Part shown: piece after piece, positions 42,301 through 52,842 of the stretch
Layout of the letters: the number at the start of each line of letters is the position of its first letter
How positions within the stretch are numbered: position 1 is the first letter of the stretch
NCBI GenBank assembly: GCA_963210315.1
Contig: OY723240.1
Location: 1,860,001 to 1,924,000, forward strand
DNA length: 64,000 nt
Direction: 5' to 3'
Source of the DNA: Rhynchopus euleeides
Lineage: Eukaryota; Euglenozoa; Diplonemea; Diplonemida; Diplonemidae
The notes under the pieces: generated by a model
What the model saw: the letters and a program-made list of their open reading frames with translations, nothing else
Database searches by the model: none
What the model was told of the DNA's origin: nothing
Position numbers and translations under genes: made by a program

Positions 42301-43989
42301 GCACGCTGCATGCTGCAATTCCACAATCACATTTCCCGGTTGTGGGGCTAAAGAATACCTGTTTTCTTCGTGTCCAAGCAACGGGTGACAAAGCAATTTT
42401 GTGGATCCCCCTGTTATTACACCACAACTGTTGTCAACAGGACATCCTGCCACGTGTCAAAAAGATATCGGGAGCCTTCGCTCTGTGCCACTGTGTGTCA
42501 AGCTGTGTCACCTTGCAGCCAGTGTTGTGAGGCGACTCTCACCATTCCTCACTTCTCTGCATTTCTGAGCGAAGGCACCCATCAGGGGGTCGGAAGGGGG
42601 GGTGGGGGGGTTCATTTGTATTACACCTGGCTTTGACGTGCAAAAAACAGCCCCGCGAGTGCCCCTGAGAACCGTGTAACAACTGCGTAAGAACTACGTA
42701 CATCGGCCCCTTCATGGGCACCACTCGCATTGGATATTTTTTGCGCGAACCAGGCTCCTGGCCTGTTTGCAGATCATGTTCATCCACGTGCACAGGGAAC
42801 GAACCAGCGCACAACCAAAATCCGACGCTTGTGTGCGAAGAAATGATGTGCGCTGCTTGTGCACACAGTAGCGAACAGCCATTGAAAAGAAAATACAATT
42901 CCCCCACCCCCCGTGACCCGGCTTGTGGCGCTTCCTTGCGCCTGCTTGTGCGCTTCGAAAGGTTGGATGGGGGCCGTGCAGTAAAATGCACTGCGCTCGA
43001 AGAACTCCAGCACCCCACCCTCCCCCCCACTCCCCATTCTATCGTCTGATTCAATCAGCAGGCCAGTCTTATTTTTTATCTGAAGAACAGCTATCGTGTC
43101 GCACCAAATGGGATTTGTGGCAGCGTTCGGCACCCCTGTGCTGATGCACGCATGTCATGGTGTACTAACATGCACCGTTCGTATAAACAGCTCACAAGTC
43201 CAAACACCTGCCTGCCAGCCTGGGAACCAATGCCTGGCTGCGCACACTGCAGCACTGTCAACAGCAGGAATGCACAGACACGCAGCAGGTGAACTGAGTT
43301 ACTATGCACAAATTTGCTGAATTCGAAGCAAATGACGAGGAGGCTTTTGCAAACCACCCGAATCGATGGAAGTCATTCCTGTGACACCTGGCTCTGTTGA
43401 GGGGTGTGATGGACGAATTGCCCATCAGGCGAGGCACAGGCGCGCCCTGAAGCGCAATCGTATTGACGAGCTTCGGGTGCTCTGTGAAAGAAATAAACTG
43501 GCTGTGAATACCGACAGCCATCTGATTTTTCAGCAGGGCTCCACGCAGGATAACAAGACCATACAGGCCCATACCTGTCGGGATATGCACATCGAGATCA
43601 ATCCATACAGGCAATCTGTGCCTATCCAGGCCTGTACAGGCCAAGGCACGCCTACACGTGCATGTAATTCGCGCAAAAATCAGTGGGACAGGGGCACAAT
43701 CGTCGAAACTCGTGTCCGGGCAATTTCCGACACCCCTTTCACCACGCCTACCCCGTATTGTGCCAGCAAAAGGGCGTGTCCAGCAAACAGAGGCGGGCCT
43801 ACGGTACCACCAGGAACCACCGGTGGGCAAATTTTCCGGAACCCCAAAAAACACCCCATAAGGCCCCACAAATGGTGTTGGTGGCCTCAGGATATCATTC
43901 TGGCACCCTTTGGGGTCGGTGCGTGTGTCAGGTAGGGGCTGAGAGGTGTTTAGAGCGTGTCCTGAAAATACCCATTTTCTCACAGGGGT
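39357..43989. other. Long intergenic region, no confident gene
   Basis: 4.6 kb of mixed composition with C/G runs (40308-40322, 42008-42022). The only discrete feature is the paired hairpin repeat at 41151-41385. An ATG frame of 189 codons at 43366-43935 has a basic helical N-terminus (RHRRALKRNRIDELRVLCER) but no recognisable domain, and the opposite strand is equally open, so I do not call it. Confidence 0.45.
41151..41385 (+). repeat. Compound hairpin repeat, copy 1
   Basis: Two copies (41151-41207, 41326-41382) of a motif reading CTACCGTGGCCTCCGGCGGC then GGGGGGCTCCGCCCCCC and AGACCCCCC, separated by a spacer of about 120 bp containing GACGCAGCCAACTCACACAG. The same hairpin-spacer-hairpin order recurs at 49555-49792 (minus) and 54663-54877 (plus). 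Confidence 0.85.
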
Positions 43990-44430
43990 CACGGTGGGAT
44001 CTTGTAAATTTTACATGTATAACTACAAGTATATACATGTATTATACATGCATAATACTTGCATGTCAACTATTATACTTGTATTTTTACTTGATATACA
44101 TGTATTTTTGCATGTATATTTCAGGCATTTACATGTATTTTACATGTATAATACTTGTCATGCAAGTATTATACATGTAAAATACTTGCATGACAAGTAA
44201 AATACATGTATAATACTTGCATGACAAGTAAAATACTTGCATGCAAGTAAAATACATGTATTTTACTTGCATGCAAGTATTTTACTTGTCATGCAAGTAT
44301 TTTACATGTATAATACTTGCATGACAAGTATTATACATGTAAAATACATGTAAATGCCTGAAATATACATGTAAAATACATGTATATCAAGTAAAAATAC
44401 AAGTATAATAGTTGACATGCAAGTATTATA

Positions 44431-44759
44431 CCGTATACGTAAATATTATGGAACGGGCCCATTTTTGGCCGGTCCGTTCCATAATATTTACGTTCCATAA
44501 TATTTACAGGGCCAGTTGGGGACTCGGTGGTGAGGACGGCTTGCGTCAGGAATCGCGCGAAAAGTGCACGAGTAGGTCCCGTCAGGGACTCTGTATGCCG
44601 TCCGATCACCTGGTCCAAGTCCCCGAGTCGCAGAAAGCCCTGTAAATATTATGGAACGAAAAAAATCTGGAACGCCAACCCACCAGCGTTCCAAAATATT
44701 TACGTTCCATAATATTTACGTTCCATAATATTTACGTTCCAAAATATTTACGTATACGG
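44431..44759. mobile_element. 329-bp TA-flanked miniature transposon, copy 1
   Basis: CCGTATACGTAAATATT at the left and AATATTTACGTATACGG at the right, flanked by TA on both sides. Several AAATATTATGGAACG words and a non-palindromic core (CAGTTGGGGACTCGGTGGTG). TA duplication is typical of Tc1/mariner and some other cut-and-paste superfamilies. Confidence 0.85.
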
Positions 44760-44877
44760 TACTTGTATTTTTACTTGATATACATGTATTTTACATGTAT
44801 ATTTCAGGCATATACATGTATTATACATGTATAATAGTTGACATGCAAGTATTATACATGTATAATACATGTATATA

Positions 44878-45206
44878 CCGTATACGTAAATATTATGGAA
44901 CGTAAATATTATGGAACGGGCCCATTTTTGGCCGGTCCGTTCCATAATATTTACGTTCCATAATATTTACAGGGCCAGTTGGGGACTCGGTGGTGAGGAC
45001 GGCTTGCGTCAGGAATCGCGCGAAAAGTGCACGAGTAGGTCCCGTCAGGGACTCTGTACGCCGTCCGATCACCTGGTCCAAGTCCCCGAGTCGCAGAAAG
45101 CGCTGTAAATATTATGGAACGAAAAAAATCTGGAACGCCAACCCACCAGCGTTCCATAATATTTACGTTCCATAATATTTACGTTCCAAAATATTTACGT
45201 ATACGG
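44878..45206. mobile_element. 329-bp TA-flanked miniature transposon, copy 2
   Basis: Nearly identical to copy 1, with few differences in the core (CTGTACGCC for CTGTATGCC; GCGCTG for GCCCTG) and again flanked by TA. It lies about 118 bp after copy 1 inside the same outer element. Confidence 0.85.
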
Positions 45207-45248
45207 TACTTGTAGTTATACATGTAAGATTTACAAGATCCCACCGTG

Positions 45249-46864
45249 GTATACCCACCCCTACCCCCCCCCCCCCTCATGACCAGTGTTTAAGATACTG
45301 TTATGAAAAACGGGGCTTAGCCCCGGTTTTTGAGATTTTGCCCCGAAAAACCGGGGGTGCCTCTTTTTTTTTTCACCGGGATTTTTCTGAGATTCTGTCC
45401 GGGTACTATTCCAGGGTACTTTTTGGCCAGAGGAGGCCGGGGCCAAGAGCACAGTGCCCTGCCCCAGGCGTTCGCCCGATGAACCTGTTGAGCACAAGGT
45501 GCGCGTTGACGACATGCGGCGTGCGACTATGGAGCAGAATCAGCTGTTCACTACCGTGGCCTCCGGCGGCTGGGGGGCTCCGCCCCCCAGACCCCCCTGT
45601 GGCCTGTGCATGTCCAGAACCAAGTCCGCAAAGGCAACCTGCGGTGCTTTCAACACCACCACGCTCTCAAGAACGCCTTCCTCATCGACTGGCTCCTTCG
45701 CGTTGACGACAAGAAGGAGCGCGCTCCTCTCGGACCTGGCAGCGGCGGCGAAGTCAGTCCCCTGCAGACTCTCCACCCTGCCCATCCCAGTTGAGTGGCG
45801 TGTTGTGGTGTGTTGTGGGAAGGGAAAGCCCTTCCATTTGGGGAAATGGCCGAAATTTTACCCCCGATTACCCCCGGTTTTCGGCGCGCAGCCCGGAACC
45901 CTATCTTTTACCCTGCTCATGACCCATCCGTTATTTTTCTTTTGCCTTTCTATCGACGCGACACTTTTCTTGCTTCGACCTTGGCCTGCCCAGATCACCC
46001 ACCCTCCCTCGCGAGGGGGCCTCGCGACCCAGCCACCCCCCTCGTCACGGGTCGTCAGTCAACTAAGGGCGGAAGCAGGGTACGCACCCCCCCCCCCCCC
46101 CCTCCCCCCAAACCCTCATCGTTTTCCCACCTTTTACCACAGCAGGGTGGCGAAGAGCCCATTCCGCTGGCGTTGCGCACGTCACTCGCATGCGGCTTAC
46201 AAAGCAACTTTTTTGCGGGAGGGGGTGCGTGCGTGGGTGCCCTTCTTCCCCCCTGAGGGTCTGCCGCCTGCCTTCGCTCTGTGCCAAGGTGTGTCAGGCT
46301 GCAACCTATATATTGTGAGGCGGCTCACTTTTCAGCACTTTAGAGCGAATGCCCCCATTAGACGCCCATTCCCCCACATAGCAGGGTAGGGGGCGGTTAT
46401 CCGTATTGGGGGGGCTTCGCTCTGTGCCAAAGTGTGCCAGGCTGCAACCCATGTATTGTGAGGCGGCTCACTTTTCAGCACTTTAGAGCGAAGGAACCCA
46501 GTAGTGTTGTGAGGTGGGGACCGCCTTCTCCCACTTCCCTGCACTTCTGAGGGAAGGCTCCCGCTCTGCTAATTAATACAAAGGGGGGTCTTCGCTACGG
46601 GGTGGTCGTCAGTTTGAAAGTGCCGCCTTGATATCCTTGTTGGATAGAACCCCCATATCACACCCTCAATCAGCTGACGGTCGTCAGTGCATTTTAGTGA
46701 ATTTCCTGTTGAATTGGCTGAAAACTGACGAAGGATGACGGAGGAAAACGACCAGCGAAGACCCCGAAAAGAGGGGATTCACGTTTTGTGCGGAGGGTGT
46801 CACGAAGAGCTCGCTCGGGGCGACCCTGCACTCAACAAAAAATACTAACGTGTGTGTGTGGGCG
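45249..46864. other. Intergenic, with a single hairpin repeat; no confident gene
   Basis: 45545-45599 is a lone copy of the CTACCGTGGCC...GGGGGGCTCCGCCCCCC hairpin. Just after it, 45606-45794 encodes a stretch that looks protein-like (GNLRCFQHHHALKNAFLIDW), and just before it another in a different frame (HKVRVDDMRRATMEQNQ), so the hairpin may interrupt an old coding segment. 46085-46110 is a C run. 46270-46330 and 46410-46500 repeat a TTCGCTCTGTGCCAA... / GTGAGGCGGCTCACTTTTCAG block. Confidence 0.4.
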
Positions 46865-47840
46865 CACGGTGGGATCTTGTAAATTTTACATGTATAACTA
46901 CAAGTATATACATGTATTATACATGTATAATACTTGCATGTCAACTATTATACATGTATAATACATGTATATGCCTGAAATATACATGTAAAATACATGT
47001 ATATCAAGTAAAAATACATGTATAATACTTGCATGTCAACTATTATACATGTATCTTTACTTGATATACCGTATACGTAAATATTATGGAACGTAAATAT
47101 TATGGAACGGGCCCATTTTTGCCCGGTCCGTTCCATAATATTTACGTTCCATAATATTTACAGGGCCAGTTGGGGACTCGGTGGTGAGGATGGCTTGCCT
47201 CAGGAATCGCGCGAAAAGTGCACGAGTAGGTCCCGTCAGGGACTCTGTATGCCGTCCGATCACCTGGTCCAAGTCCCCGAGTCGCAGAAAGCCCTGTAAA
47301 TATTATGGAACGAAAAAAATCTGGAACGCCAACCCACCAGCGTTCCAAAATATTTACGTTCCATAATAATTACGTTCCATAATATTTACGTTCCAAAATA
47401 TTTACGTATACGGTACATGTATTTTACATGTATATTTCATGCATTTACATGTATTTTACATGTATAATACTTGCATGACAAGTAAAATACTTGCATGCAA
47501 GTAAAATACATGTATTTTACTTGCATGCAAGTATTTTACTTGTCATGCAAGTATTTTACATGTATAATACTTGCATGACAAGTATTATACATGTAAAATA
47601 CATGTAAATGCATGAAATATACATGTAAAATACATGTATATCAAGTAAAGATACATGTATAATAGTTGACATGCAAGTATTATACATGTATTTTTACTTG
47701 ATATACATGTATTTTACATGTATATTTCAGGCATATACATGTATTATACATGTATAATAGTTGACATGCAAGTATTATACATGTATAATACATGTATATA
47801 CTTGTAGTTATACATGTAAAATTTACAAGATCCCACCGTG
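46865..47840. mobile_element. TIR miniature transposon (outer family), copy 2, with one nested insert
   Basis: Same CACGGTGGGATCTTGTAAAT terminus at 46865 and its inverse ending at 47840, flanked by CG on both sides. Interior of ACATGTA/TTGCATGCAA palindromic words, one nested TA-flanked element at 47069-47413. No ORF. Confidence 0.85.
47069..47413. mobile_element. TA-flanked miniature transposon, copy 3 (345 bp)
   Basis: CCGTATACG ... CGTATACGG with TA on both sides. Same core as the copies at 44.4 and 44.9 kb, with scattered substitutions (GATGGCTTGCCTCAGG for GACGGCTTGCGTCAGG) and 16 bp more than copy 1. Confidence 0.85.
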
Positions 47841-47868
47841 CGGAGGAGAGCGGGGGGGGGGGGGGGGG

Positions 47869-49020
47869 TAGGGGGGGTCAAATGGGGGTGACAAACACGA
47901 TTTTTCAAAAAACCGGCGCAGAGGCCCCAAAGCCCCCGTAAACCCTCCAAACCCCCCCAGATCGGTCCGGAAACCCATCGAACCCCACTTTTCCACCATT
48001 CCGGGCACCTCAGGTGCCCGAATTGGGGTACCTAAATTTTGTGCCACCGTTTGGTACCGGACAGTGCCACTGTGTGGGAGGTTGGAAAAGAAAATGCCCC
48101 AACACACCACATCTGAGGGTTGCAATGCATGTTGCTTGCCAACCACGTCATCCGGTGGGTGTCAGGCGCTATGTAGGTGGCATGAGCCAGGTCTTCGATG
48201 TGTTCTGGCTTGTATATGTACCTCCCTGCCTGCGGCACAGGCACTGCCTTTGTCCCCCACACCAGCCACAGAGAGCGTATTGTACTCGGTCCACGGTTGC
48301 TGATTCATTGTGATGCGTTGTATCCTCGAGTGAACGTCACACACTAGTGGCACCACCACCCGCCATCCGAGAGCTGTATTGACTTTGCGCCCTTCCGTTG
48401 CATTCACCTCGCCACGCATATTGCACCGTTCAGTACCAGTGCTCTTGGGCCAGGCAAAGTAGACCGCAGCAACTACCAATTCTGGCACAATGGGTACCAC
48501 GACAGCGCACTTCGTGTGTTCCCGGAATGTACAGCTCGTGTTGCAACAGTCGTTGTCAACACATCCCGGTTGTGGAGCACTGCTGCACAGGAATCACACG
48601 ACCATCTGGACTTGTTCCGTACCTACAGGCAGCCTCCCGGTGCATGGTGGCAGGGAGGTACATATACAAGCCAGAACTCATCGAAGACCTGGCTAATGCC
48701 ACCTACATAGCGCCTGACACCCACCGGATGACGTGGTTGGCAAGCAACAGGCATTGCAACCCTCAGATGTGGTGTGTTGGGGCATTTTCTTTTCCAACCT
48801 CCCACACAGTGGCACTGTCCGGTACCAAACGGTGGCACAAAATTTAGGTACCCCAATTCGGGCACCTGAGGTGCCCGGAATGGTGGAAAAGTGGGGTTCG
48901 ATGGGTTTCCGGACCGATCTGGGGGGGTTTGGAGGGTTTACGGGGGCTTTGGGGCCTCTGCGCCGGTTTTTTGAAAAATCGTGTTTGTCCACGTAAAAGG
49001 GTGGCATTTGACCCCCCCTA
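47869..49020. mobile_element. Foldback element with 360-bp inverted repeats
   Basis: Left arm 47869-48230 and right arm 48649-49020 are near-perfect reverse complements, starting TAGGGGGGGTCAAATG and ending with the inverse. Arms contain GGGCACCTCAGGTGCCCG and its inverse. The unique centre (48231-48648, about 418 bp) has no coding support. It starts 28 bp after the preceding miniature transposon. Confidence 0.82.
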
Positions 49021-49499
49021 GGGGGGGGGGGTGGTTTTGGTGTGTGCTGACCACTTTCAGGAATGGGGTAAATCATTGCACGGATCCTGCGTTTGTGTGT
49101 GCGTTCTCAGAACCACGGTGCTGTGCCCCCAGCCCCCCCCCCCCCCCCCACCGGGTGATGCAATGTCCACCCGCTCATGTCAGCAGCACAAGCAACTGCC
49201 CCAGGTGAGAGTGGATGCGGACAGGCCTGTCGCTAACTTTTCGATTTTGGAGATTTGGTGGGTTGACGCTCCTGTTTTGGGGGGGGATCAGGGGGGAAAA
49301 CACTAGGGGTCAATTTTTCTCGCGCGCGCTTCGCGCGCGCTCGTGTTGCCAAATTTTGAATTTTCCCATCGGTGGACCACTAGGTGGGCACGGTGTGAGG
49401 CGCTGGGTTCCTTCCGTGGTTCCTCTCCCGCTCGCGCCGTCGGGTGCCGGAGGAAACCAAAAAATGGCTTTCGGGACCATGATTTCGACGCTGCCCCCT
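49021..49499. other. Intergenic, no gene seen
   Basis: Contains G and C runs (49021-49031, 49135-49150), a GTCGCTAAC word at 49230 resembling the terminus of the compound hairpin repeat, and an inverted CTCGCGCGCG / CGCGCGCTCG hairpin at 49318-49343. Confidence 0.4.
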
Positions 49500-50078
49500 G
49501 ATATGTCACGGCCGTCAAAGCGCAAGGACTTGGTTACTAGACGGGCACGCGAGATGGGGGGTCTGGGGGGCAGAGCCCCCCATCCGCCGGAGGCCACGGT
49601 AGTGAGCATCTGTTCATTGTGGGCGTACAGATTCTGTGTGAGTTGGCTGCGTCCTCCTGAGGCTACTGGAGTGGGTGGATTCCCTGACCTGATGGGAATC
49701 GAATGACTTGAGTACGAGACATACGCCACAGGGGGGTCTGGGGGGCGGAGCCCCCCAGCCGCCGGAGGCCACGGTAGTGAGCATCTGTTCCTGCAAAACC
49801 ATACTCTCTTCGACGTCGACCCAGTGAAAGTGGGTTGACGCTTGGTCGACGCTTGGTGAGCGTCGACCCAGTGTAACCGGGCCAACGCTAGGTTAGCGTC
49901 GACCCAGTGTAATAAATGGGTTGACGCTTGGTCCAGGCTTGAATGGCAACCCAGTTCCACTAGGTCGACGCTCCAAGCCTCGACCAAGCGTCAACCCAGT
50001 CCACTGGGTCGACGCTTTTTTATGGGGGGGGAAACCCAAAATCACTGGGTCGACGGTCGACGCTTAGCGACATGCCTG
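49500..50078 (-). repeat. Compound hairpin repeat, copy 2, with expanded GTCGACGC array
   Basis: On the minus strand: CATGTCGCTAAGCGTCGACC (from 50078), a Sal-like array of GGGTCGACGCT / AGCGTCGACCC words (about 50060-49805), TTTTGCAGGAAC, hairpin at 49792-49731, spacer, second hairpin at 49613-49555. The order matches 54543-54877, where the GTCGAC array is much shorter. Confidence 0.75.
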
Positions 50079-52842
50079 GGATGCGGAGATGGTGGGGTGG
50101 GGGGGGGGGGGGGGGAGGTGGAGGGGTTCGGGGAGCCTGTTTGCCAGTGAGGAATTCGAGCCGTTGATAGGGAGTGTGGGGGGTGTGGGGGTGTAGGGGT
50201 TTACGCTCAGCCTGTACCGGCTGTTTGTCCGCTGCAGTGTCAGGGCGGTATACACTGGTCTACCCTTTAGGGCAGGGTTCCGCCGTTTGACATTACTGGG
50301 GGCCTTCGGTCTGTGTGTCAAACTGTGTCAGTTTTCCTCCCCTATTGCGAGGCGACTCACTGTTCTGCGCTACTCGGCGAAGGCTATGTTGGATTAGCGG
50401 ACCTGCATCGTACAGAAATTCCACGAAAGACTACTGAGCGAAGGTCCCTCTTGGCTTTGTTTTTGTTAGTTCGGCGTAGCCAGCTGGGGAATCTTTCTGT
50501 GCCTTTAGCTGGATCGTGCGGCCCCTAGTCACACCACTTCATCAGACCGGGGGGGTGGTGTACACAAAGAGTGTGGGCCCGTGTTCCAACAAAACAACTT
50601 GTAAGAAATGGTTTGTTGTCTCGTTTTTGCTGCCACTTTACGATCCAGCGGGGGGGCACAGATAGTTTTCAGCGCTCTTCTTCAAAAGAAACACATGTGT
50701 GACTCCTCTGTCTCTCTCTCGCTCCGTGTCGCATTGCAGCCAGTTTTGTGAGGCGGTTTCCCCCTTCCTCACTTCTCTGCATTTCTGAGCGAAGGCACCT
50801 GTGTGTTGCAGCCGCTGTTTCTGCGAATAGCCTCGGATGTCCAAAAGCCCAGGGCTAACAATCAGCTTTTCTGCAACGCCTCCTGAATATGACCTCCTCT
50901 CCTTCGGCGCGCTCATCTCTTCCGGGTCGTAGGCTGGGGTGTGGGGGCGTGTCGGGGAGGGCTTCTTTTTCCACCACAGCCTGTTCCTCTGCTAAAGGAG
51001 AAGTGGGTGAGATATACGTCTCGGCAGTGCCGACGTGTGGGGAGGGGGGGACGCTGCGAGCACAACCGCAAAAATAATACCCAGATTTGCACACGGGTCC
51101 TCACTCATCCAAGGAGGTCTTTTGGCAGTCCATGCCACAAGCCCAAGTGCCTCCCAAAATGCACCATAGTTCGGCAGGCAAGAACCCTCCTCTCTAAATT
51201 TGCCACAAACCCCCCCCCCCCCCTCCAGGTCGAACGAGTCTCACACTGGATCTCCAGACCCAACCTGTATAACGAGTGAAGGGATCATCCTTGTGATTCC
51301 TTCTACACGGTGGATTCCCGCCCCCTGGAGCGGGGGTCTGACTGCCGCGAGCGACCACCGTATACTTCGATTTCAATACCCCCCCCCCCCCAGTGATGGC
51401 ACCTGGGTTTTTATGAGGGTTTAAATTCGGGTTTAAACCGGGTTTTTATTAGTTTACGCGGGTTTTTATTCCCAGGGTTTTTATTGGGGTTTTTTGGTCA
51501 CAGGCAGCTTCACGGCACTGGGGCCTTTCAATGACCGAACCACCGTACTGGGAGGTTGCCCCGCCGCATTTTTGCTCGAAGCAAACCTGCGACGGAACTG
51601 CCCACCTCCCCTGACCCCTTCGTTATGCGTGACCGCCCGCTGCACATTCCGTGTGTAGCGCACGCGTGGTTCCCCAGGCTGGGTGGATGTTTGCTCCCCC
51701 TCCCCATGGACACCCCTGTGAAGGCCAGGCCGGGTCCACAAGGAAGTCGCTGACGGACGGTTGCCAGCCCCCCCGATGAACTGCTCTGGGGATCATCGTC
51801 ACCCTGCTCAATGCTGTCTGTCCGATGAGGGCCCGGCGTGCCCTTCTACTCTAGTGAGCTACTGAGCTAAGGGCCGACACACCTCCGCAACGTTCATCAG
51901 CAGGAGGATGCTGATGATTGTTTGAAGGTGGTGGTTCCGGCTCAACCCCAGCCGGTGCGCAGTGTGTTTGCCCTGGATCTTTGTTGGTCGCCTCTGAAAC
52001 CCAGAACCTGCTGCGGACCGTTGGGCTCAAGCCCAACAAGCAGCTGCGGGCCGCGCGGACGCGAGCAGGCACCACCGCACCCACTGCAGGCCTCTCGAAA
52101 GAGCGCTCGACTAGCGTAGGGGCGGGTTTTTATCGGGTTTTTATTGGGTTTTTATTGGGTTTTTATGGTTTTTATCGGGTTTTTAGGGTTTTTATTATTT
52201 ACTCCGGTTTTTATTCTGGGGGTCGGGTTTTTACCATCACTGGCCCCCCCCCCCCCCTCCCCCCTCCCCCCAGGTCGGAACGAGGAACCTTGAGCAGGGT
52301 GGCCATATGTAGTTCCTACAGGCCATGATGCAACACGTTGTCAAGAAGTGAAAACGCAGGGCCTTTCGAAAAATCGTTCAAAACGCAGGGGCTTTTCGCG
52401 ACGAGCGACGAGGGCCGCCGCCCGCCGGCTCCACCTTGACACCCTTCTCTCCTGCCTCTCCTGCCTCTCTTTCTCTCAGCGACTTGACAGTGTGCGGCTG
52501 TCCGCTACTGCCTCCCCCCCCCCCCCTCCCTCTCCCACTCACTTCGTTCAGGGTTTCTTCACTTATGTCAAATCTCTGCCGAGGTTGTTACCCTGCTTGC
52601 TGGTCTCTCTGTTAAGGCATACAGTTCTTGCCCCCTTCTGCCGGATGAGGAAGGATGGCAGCCCGTTCTTCAAGGTGATCCCAGGCCCCCCACCCCCACC
52701 CCACCCCACCCTTCCCATCCGCCCCCCTGTCCGCCCACGTGGCGGTCTGACTCACATGAGCCGAAGATGAATGGGACGGATTGCGGTTGTCAGACCGCCC
52801 CACCCACACCAACACGAGGACCCGTGCAGGGTTGACCCGCCT
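50079..52842. other. Intergenic region, no gene recognised
   Basis: Long stretch with G/C runs (50098-50116, 51210-51223, 52247-52270) and scattered GGGTTTTTAT words at 51408-51495 and 52123-52230. The words are irregularly spaced and mixed with ATT/ATGG, so not a telomere array. A GTGAGGCG...TTCTCTGC block near 50310-50370 and 50748-50790 resembles 46310 and 42530-42560, a short dispersed repeat. No ORF with support. Confidence 0.45.

Larger units (their letters stand above)
43990..45248. mobile_element. TIR miniature transposon (outer family), copy 1, with two nested inserts
   Basis: Begins CACGGTGGGATCTTGTAAAT and ends with its near-perfect inverse (TIR about 45 bp: 43990-44034 against 45204-45248). 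Flanked by GT on both sides, a possible 2-bp target duplication. The interior is mostly overlapping words of ACATGTA, TTGCATGCAA and AATACTTG, themselves palindromic. No coding capacity. Two 329-bp elements are inserted inside. Confidence 0.85.

Noticed and set aside
43258..43992. 244-codon minus frame and 189-codon plus frame over the same DNA
   Set aside because: Both strands equally open, no motif on either, so no basis to choose.
45454..46389. 311-codon frame with TTVASGGWGAPPPRPP
   Set aside because: That peptide is translation of the dispersed G/C hairpin; such frames recur at every hairpin copy.
51408..52230. Telomere-like GGGTTTTTAT words
   Set aside because: Irregular unit and spacing, not a telomeric repeat array.
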